From Nitrincola alkalilacustris (GTDB lineage: Bacteria > Pseudomonadota > Gammaproteobacteria > Pseudomonadales > Balneatricaceae): a DNA stretch of 64,000 nucleotides. A program made the translations under genes and the position numbers. Position 1 is the first letter of the stretch, and each line of letters begins with the position of its first letter. A model generated the notes under the pieces. It did no database searches. It was not told where the DNA came from and saw only the letters and a list, made by a program, of their open reading frames with translations. Positions 58,176-64,000 of the stretch are shown in pieces. The stretch covers positions 186,001 to 250,000 of the forward strand of contig NZ_WBOM01000006.1 of assembly GCF_008973755.1 (NCBI RefSeq). Direction: 5' to 3'.

Positions 58176-58252
58176 GGTGGGCGTAGCTCAGTTGGCAGAG
58201 CTCCGGATTGTGATTCCGGCGGTCGTGGGTTCAAGCCCCATCGTCCACCCCA
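58176..58252 (+). tRNA. tRNA-His (anticodon GTG), copy 2
   Basis: It is identical to the copy at 57976-58052, including the extra 5' G and encoded CCA. A short CCCC/GGGG hairpin (about 58255-58272) follows and may help end the transcript. Confidence 0.95.
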
Positions 58253-58582
58253 TTCCCCTTTTCGTCAGGGGTTCTCAATACTTTCTGTTCAGCTCAATTT
58301 TTGATACTGATAACCGTTACATCTCGGTTTTTCTCCTATCCATACCCTGTTTGAGTACTTTGCGGACTAATATGTCCATGAATGCAGGTTTTACACCTCT
58401 CTAACTTGACTAATGCATCCTATTCGCGGAAAATTTTGCCCTTTAGAATTCAGGCTTTGTAGACCGAGCTTCAGTTCTCTAGCTTCCTGTGCAGGATAAT
58501 GCACAAAAGGTGGAAGCAGAGGGTGGAAACGTTCGGGATGCAGGTCGCAAACTTATGCTGCAATCTATTTGTGAGGATCTTC
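58253..58582. other. Gap of 330 bp between the tRNA cluster and tig
   Basis: No gene is supported here. TTGACT (58406-58411) and GATAAT (58495-58500) are promoter-like hexamers, but neither has a correctly spaced partner. The tig promoter must lie in this stretch or in the tRNA transcript. Confidence 0.5.
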
Positions 58583-59923
58583 ATGCAAGTTTCTGTTGAA
58601 ACGACTTCCGGTCTTGAGCGCCAGATCACTGTCACCGTTCCTGCTGAGCGCATCGACCAGGATGTAGACAGGCAGGCTCAGCAGCAGGCACGTACTCGTC
58701 GGTTGGATGGTTTCCGCCCCGGTAAAGTCCCTGTCACAGTCATCAAGCGCATGTTTGGCAAGGCGATCCGTCAGGATGTGATCAGCCGTGTAGTGCAGGA
58801 AACTTTCTATGAAGCGGTTGAGCAGGAGAAGCTGAAGCCTGCCGGTGGCCCATCCATCGACTTCCGCAATGACGAAGAGGGTCAGGATTTCAAATATGTA
58901 GCGACCTTCGAAGTATATCCGGAGATAGCTCTGGCTGATTTCTCTCAGGCTGAAATCGAAAAACTCAGCGCTGAGGTTACCGACGCTGATCTGGATGAAA
59001 TGATCGATACACTGCGTAAGCAGCAGGGTAGCTGGGCTGTAGTAGAGCGCGCCTCTGCAGAAGGCGATCAGGTCAAGATCGATTTCGAAGGCTTTATCGA
59101 TGGTGAAGCGTTTGAAGGCGGCAAGGCCGAAGGCATGGACCTGGTACTGGGTTCCAACACCATGATCCCGGGTTTTGAGGCGGGCATCACTGGCGCGTCT
59201 GCAGGTGATGAGCTGGAAGTGAACGTGACTTTCCCGGCTGAATACCATGCTGAAAACCTGAAAGGCAAGCCTGCACTGTTCAAGGTCAAAGTGCAGAGCG
59301 TTTCCGCTCAGGAGCTGCCAGAACTGAACGAAGAGTTCTTCTCACGTTTCGGTATCGAAGATCAGACAGTTGAAGGTTTCCGCACTGAAGTTCGCAAGAA
59401 CATGCAGCGTGAACTGAAGCAGGCTCTTAAAGGTAAGCTGAAGGATAAAGTATTCGGCAAACTGATCGAACTGAATCAGATTGACGTACCACAGTCATTG
59501 ATCGATTCAGAAATCGATAACCTGCGTCGTCAGGCTGTTCAGCAGTTTGGTGGTCCTGATTCCAAGATCGACCCGAACACTCTGCCGAAAGAGATGTTCA
59601 CAGATCAGGCCAAGCGTCGTGTAACTGTCGGTCTGCTGGTTCAGGAACTGATCCGTGCCAACGATATCAAACCTGATGAAGAACAGGTTCGTGCCACCAT
59701 TACTGAAATGGCCGAAACCTACCAGAATCCTCAGGAAGTGATTGACTGGTACTACAGCAATAATCAGGTACTGAGCCAGATTCAGAGCCTGGTGCTGGAA
59801 GATCAGGTTATCGAGTTGCTGGTATCTTCAGCCAAGGTCACTGATAAACAGGTCAGCTACCAGGATGCAATCAAGCCGGCTCAGCAGGCGCCTGCTGAAG
59901 CAGAAGAAAGCGCTTCAGCGTAA
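58583..59923 (+). CDS. tig: Trigger factor, ribosome-associated chaperone
   Basis: Trigger factor binds the ribosome exit tunnel and nascent chains. The ribosome-binding motif appears as GFRPGKVP. The FKBP-type isomerase domain (about residues 155-245) contains IDFEGFIDGEAFEGG and MIPGFEAGITGASAGDE. The helical C-terminal arms follow. It has 446 residues. I set the start at ATG 58583, which has GAGGA 6 bp upstream and the family's MQVSVE beginning; longer frames from 58499 are unsupported. It heads the tig-clpP-clpX block. Confidence 0.96.
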   Translation: MQVSVETTSGLERQITVTVPAERIDQDVDRQAQQQARTRRLDGFRPGKVPVTVIKRMFGKAIRQDVISRVVQETFYEAVEQEKLKPAGGPSIDFRNDEEGQDFKYVATFEVYPEIALADFSQAEIEKLSAEVTDADLDEMIDTLRKQQGSWAVVERASAEGDQVKIDFEGFIDGEAFEGGKAEGMDLVLGSNTMIPGFEAGITGASAGDELEVNVTFPAEYHAENLKGKPALFKVKVQSVSAQELPELNEEFFSRFGIEDQTVEGFRTEVRKNMQRELKQALKGKLKDKVFGKLIELNQIDVPQSLIDSEIDNLRRQAVQQFGGPDSKIDPNTLPKEMFTDQAKRRVTVGLLVQELIRANDIKPDEEQVRATITEMAETYQNPQEVIDWYYSNNQVLSQIQSLVLEDQVIELLVSSAKVTDKQVSYQDAIKPAQQAPAEAEESASA

Positions 59924-59974
59924 AGGTTCATAAAACCTTTGATTTGCTATCTCAGGTAGAGATATTTTATAAAG

Positions 59975-60006
59975 CGACAGTTGGCCGGTGCTGACTGTCG
60001 TTTTTT
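59975..60006 (+). terminator. Intrinsic terminator between tig and clpP
   Basis: CGACAGT (59975-59981) pairs with ACTGTCG (59994-60000) over a 12-nt loop and is followed by six Ts. It may only partly separate tig from clpP. Confidence 0.75.
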
Positions 60007-60033
60007 CGCTTTACAGGCTTAGGAGCAAAATGC

Positions 60034-60672
60034 ATGTCGGATTTCCTTACCAGACGTTCCAGTGAAATTACCAATGCGGGTGGCCTGGTGCCGATGGTAG
60101 TCGAGCAGAGCGCGCGCGGTGAACGTGCTTACGATATCTATTCACGCCTGCTCAAAGAGCGTGTGATTTTTCTGGTCGGCCAGGTCGAAGACCATATGGC
60201 CAACCTGATTGTTGCTCAGTTGTTGTTCCTGGAAGCAGAAAACCCGGAAAAGGATATTCATCTTTATATCAATTCACCGGGCGGATCTGTGACTGCAGGC
60301 ATGGCAATCTATGACACCATGCAGTTCATTCAGCCCAATGTCAGCACCATGTGTATTGGTCAGGCGGCCAGCATGGGCGCTTTCCTGCTGTCTGGTGGTG
60401 CCAAGGGCAAGCGCTTTGCGCTGCCGAATGCACGCGTGATGATTCATCAGCCGCTGGGTGGTTATCAGGGTCAGGCGACTGACATCGAGATCCACACGCG
60501 TGAGATTCTGTCGATCAGAGCCAAGCTGAATCGGATACTGGCAGAGCATACCGGCCAGCCGATTGAAGTGATCGAGCGTGATACGGAACGTGATAATTTC
60601 ATGAACCCTCAGGCGGCTCTGGAGTACGGTCTGATCGATCAGGTACTCGACAAACGCGCTGTTGTTGGGTAA
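60034..60672 (+). CDS. clpP: ATP-dependent Clp protease proteolytic subunit
   Basis: ClpP forms the 14-subunit proteolytic barrel used by ClpX and ClpA. The catalytic triad is Ser113 (GQAASMGAF), His138 (MIHQPLGG) and Asp187 ([10 protein letters not shown]). The length is 212 residues. AGGAG lies 9 bp before the ATG. It precedes clpX by 80 bp. Confidence 0.97.
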   Translation: MSDFLTRRSSEITNAGGLVPMVVEQSARGERAYDIYSRLLKERVIFLVGQVEDHMANLIVAQLLFLEAENPEKDIHLYINSPGGSVTAGMAIYDTMQFIQPNVSTMCIGQAASMGAFLLSGGAKGKRFALPNARVMIHQPLGGYQGQATDIEIHTREILSIRAKLNRILAEHTGQPIEVIERDTERDNFMNPQAALEYGLIDQVLDKRAVVG

Positions 60673-60752
60673 AAGTGAAAGAACTTTCCCTGGCGGGGAG
60701 GCCTGTGTTAACCAACACTGGCCTAAAACGAACAGGTTTTTGAGGTAACACG

Positions 60753-62048
60753 ATGTCGGATCAGATCACTGGTAAAGATGATGCAGGCAAGCTGTACTGC
60801 TCATTCTGTGGCAAGAGCCAGGATGAAGTACGCAAGCTGATTGCCGGACCATCAGTCTTTATCTGCGATGAATGTGTTGATCTCTGTAACGATATTATTC
60901 GGGAAGAGATCCAGGATTCTGCAGCAAGCGAGTCGGGCGAGCAGTTGCCGACTCCCGCTGAGATCAAGTCCACTCTGGATGACTATGTCATCGGTCAGGA
61001 GCGGGCCAAGAAGGTACTTGCGGTTGCTGTTTACAACCACTACAAGCGTTTGCGCTTTCAGGAAAGAAAGGGCAACGACATAGAACTGAGCAAGAGTAAT
61101 ATTCTGCTGATCGGCCCAACCGGCAGTGGTAAGACGCTGTTGGCCCAGACACTGGCCAGACTGCTGAATGTACCCTTTACGATTGCCGATGCCACCACGC
61201 TGACGGAAGCGGGCTATGTGGGTGAAGATGTCGAGAACATCATCCAGAAGCTGCTGCAGAAGTGTGACTATGATGTCGAAAAAGCTCAGCTGGGTATTGT
61301 CTATATTGACGAGATCGACAAGATTTCGCGCAAATCAGATAACCCCTCCATCACTCGCGATGTATCGGGTGAGGGTGTTCAGCAGGCGCTGCTGAAACTG
61401 ATTGAGGGTACAGTAGCCTCTGTACCGCCTCAGGGTGGCCGTAAGCATCCACAGCAGGAGTTCCTGCAGGTCGATACTTCCAACATTCTGTTTATCTGTG
61501 GCGGTGCCTTCTCGGGCCTTGAGAAGATCATCCGTGACCGTAGCGAAAAGAGTTCTATCGGCTTCAACGCTATCGTCAAGAGCAAGGATGAGAGTCGTAA
61601 CACTGAGATCCTGCATGATGTCGAAGCGGAGGATCTGGTCAAGTTTGGTCTGATTCCGGAGTTTGTCGGTCGTCTGCCGATGATTGCAACACTCTCCGAG
61701 CTGGACGAAGCCGCACTGATCGAGATACTGACCGCACCGAAGAACAGCCTGACCAAGCAGTATGCCGCGCTGTTCGAGATGGAAGGTGCTGAAGTGGATT
61801 TCCGTGAAGAAGCATTACTGAGCATTGCGCACAAGGCGCTTGAGCGTCGCACAGGTGCGCGTGGTCTGCGATCCATTCTGGAAGCGACCCTGCTGGATAT
61901 CATGTATCAGCTGCCGTCGATGGAGAATGTTTCTAAAGTCGTGATCGACGAAGGAGTGATCGAAGGTACCTCCGAGCCGATCCTGATCTATGAGAACAGT
62001 GACCGACAGTCCAAGAGTGCAGCGAAAAAAGCTGTTCCTGACGACTGA
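60753..62048 (+). CDS. clpX: ClpX, ATP-dependent unfoldase of ClpXP
   Basis: ClpX unfolds tagged substrates for ClpP. The N-terminal zinc finger has Cys16, Cys19, Cys38 and Cys41. Walker A is GPTGSGKT, Walker B is VYIDEIDK, the pore loop is GYVGED, and the IGF loop that docks on ClpP is present in EKSSIGFNA. The length is 431 residues. A strong terminator follows, so no co-transcription with a lon gene is seen in this window. Confidence 0.97.
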   Translation: MSDQITGKDDAGKLYCSFCGKSQDEVRKLIAGPSVFICDECVDLCNDIIREEIQDSAASESGEQLPTPAEIKSTLDDYVIGQERAKKVLAVAVYNHYKRLRFQERKGNDIELSKSNILLIGPTGSGKTLLAQTLARLLNVPFTIADATTLTEAGYVGEDVENIIQKLLQKCDYDVEKAQLGIVYIDEIDKISRKSDNPSITRDVSGEGVQQALLKLIEGTVASVPPQGGRKHPQQEFLQVDTSNILFICGGAFSGLEKIIRDRSEKSSIGFNAIVKSKDESRNTEILHDVEAEDLVKFGLIPEFVGRLPMIATLSELDEAALIEILTAPKNSLTKQYAALFEMEGAEVDFREEALLSIAHKALERRTGARGLRSILEATLLDIMYQLPSMENVSKVVIDEGVIEGTSEPILIYENSDRQSKSAAKKAVPDD

Positions 62049-62077
62049 TCAAACAGGAGCTATCGGCTACAACCATT

Positions 62078-62100
62078 AAAAGCGGCTCAGGCCGCTTTTG
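62078..62100 (+). terminator. Intrinsic terminator after clpX
   Basis: AAAAGCGGC (62078-62086) pairs perfectly with GCCGCTTTT (62091-62099) over a TCAG loop, with a T-rich continuation. It serves clpX and possibly the converging EAL-HDOD gene. Confidence 0.9.
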
Positions 62101-62129
62101 TGTTTTGTATGGAAGCTTCCCGGCATCCG

Positions 62130-63362
62130 TCAGGTGTTCTCATACATCACCTGCATCGACTCCTTGGTCCATTTCAGGCTTTCCCGATAAGCAATCTCGT
62201 AAAGACCGGCATCAAAGTCCGGCGGCAGGTTATCCCAGTCGCCAGACTCATATGCCATCACCTGTTTCAGTACCTTGCCAATATCACCTTCATGGGACTG
62301 GATTCCCAGCATGATCTCATCACCCAGTGGGACCTGTTGCAACAAGGTTTCTTGCTCCATATCCAGCAGCAGATGAATCCCGGACATCAATCCTGCAATC
62401 AGGTAGGAGGAAGGGTTGGGGAGCTTCATCTCCATCGCGATCAGTTCACACATGCGCCCGCGCACCAGCAGGATGCGGGTAAGCTCCTCCGGCTTCTCCT
62501 TGTGGCTGTCAAGCGCAATCAGGGTGGACCATTTCTTGATCTGTTCCAGACCCAGTAAAACCACCGCCTGGGCCACCGATTCCACCTTGCGTACCAGGGA
62601 ATAGGCGGCCGAGTTAACGACCCTGAGCAGTTTATAGGTGAGGGCCGGATCACGGATGATCATCATCTCCAGCTTTTCCGGTGAGGCGGTCGGTTTCTGC
62701 AGCTCCTGAATCAGTTGCATCAGGGCGACATGGTTGGCCTTGATCTTCTGGCCCTTGACCAGTCTGGGTTTACTCAGGAAATTGCCCTGAAAAAGCTTGA
62801 AGTCGCACTCGATACACAGCTCCAACTGATTGTAGTCGTCGATTTCGGCGGCCATCAGGGTGGTTTTCAGCGTCTTGATATGATTCGTGATCTGACGAAT
62901 CTGATTCTTATCAAGGCCACGAACGCTGATCTTGGCGATATCCGTCAGGCGTATCAGGGGGTCGTACTCGGTCTTGTAAGTATCCAGATTCAGGGCCGAT
63001 CGATAACCACTGTGACTCAGTGACTTCAATGCCCTGGCAACTGTTTCTCTGGGAGCATCTGCGATACTGACCTCAATCAGTACCTGTTTTTTCGGTAGTG
63101 ACGGTATCTGCTCTTCGAGTATCACACGGGAGGAGAGGCTGAGCAGGGCGGGTACACGCTTCACTTCGCCCTCGTCCGAAATGCTGGTGTAGGCCTCAAT
63201 AATCATGGCAGAGGAGTGGCCTGTATCGCCATCCTTGCGGATCAGCGTCTCCAACTCATCCGAACGGTAGAGCAGTTCATAGGCAATGACACGCTGATTT
63301 CGGTCGAAAATCGGCTGTCGAGCGAGTAAAAGCTGTCCTTGGGTGCTCATAGATGGACTCAT
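62130..63362 (-). CDS. Degenerate EAL plus HDOD signalling protein
   Basis: The N-terminal half (about residues 8-200) has the EAL fold start LLARQPIFDRNQRVIAYELLYR. It lacks the EAL signature and the catalytic glutamate and metal residues (YELL and LNLDTY stand in their places), so it is unlikely to hydrolyse cyclic-di-GMP. The second half is an HDOD domain (LIQELQKPTASPEKLEMMIIRDPALTYKLL, then VVLLGLEQIKKW). This YuxH/CdgJ-like class often acts in motility regulation. The start is ATG 63362 or 63350. It is divergent from the ylqF-like GTPase gene. Confidence 0.88.
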   Translation of the reverse strand: MSPSMSTQGQLLLARQPIFDRNQRVIAYELLYRSDELETLIRKDGDTGHSSAMIIEAYTSISDEGEVKRVPALLSLSSRVILEEQIPSLPKKQVLIEVSIADAPRETVARALKSLSHSGYRSALNLDTYKTEYDPLIRLTDIAKISVRGLDKNQIRQITNHIKTLKTTLMAAEIDDYNQLELCIECDFKLFQGNFLSKPRLVKGQKIKANHVALMQLIQELQKPTASPEKLEMMIIRDPALTYKLLRVVNSAAYSLVRKVESVAQAVVLLGLEQIKKWSTLIALDSHKEKPEELTRILLVRGRMCELIAMEMKLPNPSSYLIAGLMSGIHLLLDMEQETLLQQVPLGDEIMLGIQSHEGDIGKVLKQVMAYESGDWDNLPPDFDAGLYEIAYRESLKWTKESMQVMYENT

Positions 63363-63482
63363 AGATGCGATTCCGCTTCTCCGGCTGAATCATTCTCTCA
63401 AATGAAGTGTATAATGGTTCTCCGATTTTGGCATCCGCTATTTTTTGATGAAAAATCTTCCTGCAATAAACCTGAGTTTTTT

Positions 63483-64000
63483 ATGACACGAATCAACTGG
63501 TTCCCCGGGCATATGCACAAGGCTCGCAAAGAGATCGCCGAGGTCATGGATGAAATTGACTTGGTGATCGAGGTGCTTGACGCCCGGCTGCCCCATTCCA
63601 GTGAAAATCCGCTGATCAATCAGTTGCGCCGTAACAAGCCTGTACTGAAACTGCTGAATAAGCAAGATCTGGCAGATCCGGGCAAGACTGATGACTGGCT
63701 GGACTACTTCAATGACCAGCCGGATATCCAGGCGATTGCGATGGATCAGACACAGCTCAAACTGATCAAGCAGATCCCCGATATCTGCAAGAGCTTTGCT
63801 GCTTCAAGAGTGCGTTCCGGCAGGCCGGTTCGGGCGATGATCATGGGTATTCCCAACGTCGGTAAATCGACATTGATCAATTCACTGCTGGGCCGCCGTA
63901 TCGCCAAGGTAGGTAATGAGCCAGCCGTGACTCGGCACCAGAAGCGCTACAGTGTGCACAATGGTCTGGCGCTGTCGGATACGCCCGGTATCCTCTGGCC
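63483..64000 (+). CDS. ylqF: Circularly permuted GTPase YlqF/RbgA family, 5' part
   Basis: The N-terminus INWFPGHMHKARKEI is the family signature. The GTPase motifs come in permuted order: G4 NKQD (about residue 58) precedes G1 GIPNVGKST (about 122) and G3 DTPG (about 169). Members bind the large ribosomal subunit late in assembly; in gammaproteobacteria the exact role is less clear than in Bacillus. The window ends after about 172 codons. It starts at ATG 63483 with a T-rich leader. Confidence 0.92.
   Translation, partial: MTRINWFPGHMHKARKEIAEVMDEIDLVIEVLDARLPHSSENPLINQLRRNKPVLKLLNKQDLADPGKTDDWLDYFNDQPDIQAIAMDQTQLKLIKQIPDICKSFAASRVRSGRPVRAMIMGIPNVGKSTLINSLLGRRIAKVGNEPAVTRHQKRYSVHNGLALSDTPGILW

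Noticed and set aside
57974-58404. Two short plus-strand frames beginning VGVAQLAELR
   Set aside because: They are translations of the two identical tRNA-His genes and their flanks.
58499-58582. N-terminal extension of tig
   Set aside because: The extra 28 residues are not in trigger factors, and GAGGA stands before ATG 58583.
1-64000. CRISPR arrays, prophage, transposase genes, integrons
   Set aside because: No regularly spaced repeats, phage genes or transposase frames were seen; repeats found are a two-copy REP-like element, a short tandem repeat and single palindromes.

Overview
The window reads as chromosomal core DNA of a marine-type gammaproteobacterium in the Pseudomonas/Oceanospirillales lineage. 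The evidence is gene order rather than any single gene: topA-sulA/lexA, leuCDB-asd-usg-fimV-truA-trpF-accD-folC-dedD-cvpA-purF-metZ, and tRNA(Arg-His-Leu-His)-tig-clpP-clpX follow the Pseudomonas-type arrangement. trpBA sits directly behind trpF, and a class III (PhaE/PhaC) polyhydroxyalkanoate synthase is present, which argues against Pseudomonas itself. Base composition and codon use look even throughout. I see no prophage, complete insertion sequence, integron or CRISPR array.

Layout. 1-7.3 kb: end of an unknown membrane protein gene, topA, a DUF6586 gene, then the SOS block: lexA-sulA on the minus strand and dinG on the plus strand, diverging from a region with three LexA-box-like sites. 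7.4-17 kb: an RhlB-like helicase, gpsA-sixA, an alpha/beta hydrolase, a DUF4892 protein, smrB opposite prmB-aroC, and the spermidine genes speD-speE behind a leader rich in repeats. 17-20.2 kb: a copper module (chaperone, CopA, CueR) with two divergent MerR-type promoters of 19-bp spacing. 20.2-23.2 kb: PHA storage block (DUF6489, PhaR, PhaC, PhaE). 23.2-29.9 kb: a LysR regulator divergent from leuCDB, then asd and its paralogue usg. 30-43.8 kb: fimV, truA and a tightly packed same-strand run trpF-trpB-trpA-accD-folC-dedD-cvpA-purF-metZ-dusC. 43.9-49.8 kb: the least familiar part: an unrecognised membrane protein, a Tat-exported lipoprotein of the amidohydrolase class, two small genes, acnB, and an upstream region holding a large palindrome and a perfect 12-bp operator-like palindrome. 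49.8-57.6 kb: a lone PAS protein, miaE, ppiB-lpxH, glnS, an unknown lipoprotein, cysS and folD. 57.8-64 kb: four tRNA genes, tig-clpP-clpX, a degenerate EAL-HDOD protein and the start of a YlqF/RbgA GTPase.

Most genes are housekeeping: DNA topology and SOS repair, leucine, aspartate-family, tryptophan and methionine synthesis, folate and purine synthesis, tRNA charging and modification, and protein folding and degradation. The less expected features are small. They are a 46-bp REP-like repeat found twice, each time at the 3' end of a minus-strand gene; the palindromes before acnB and speD; a 17-bp tandem repeat and a large hairpin around leuB; an Asd paralogue that appears to have lost catalytic residues; and the unrecognised 43.9-45.9 kb gene pair. 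I found no convincing complete new biological system. The best leads are listed as findings.
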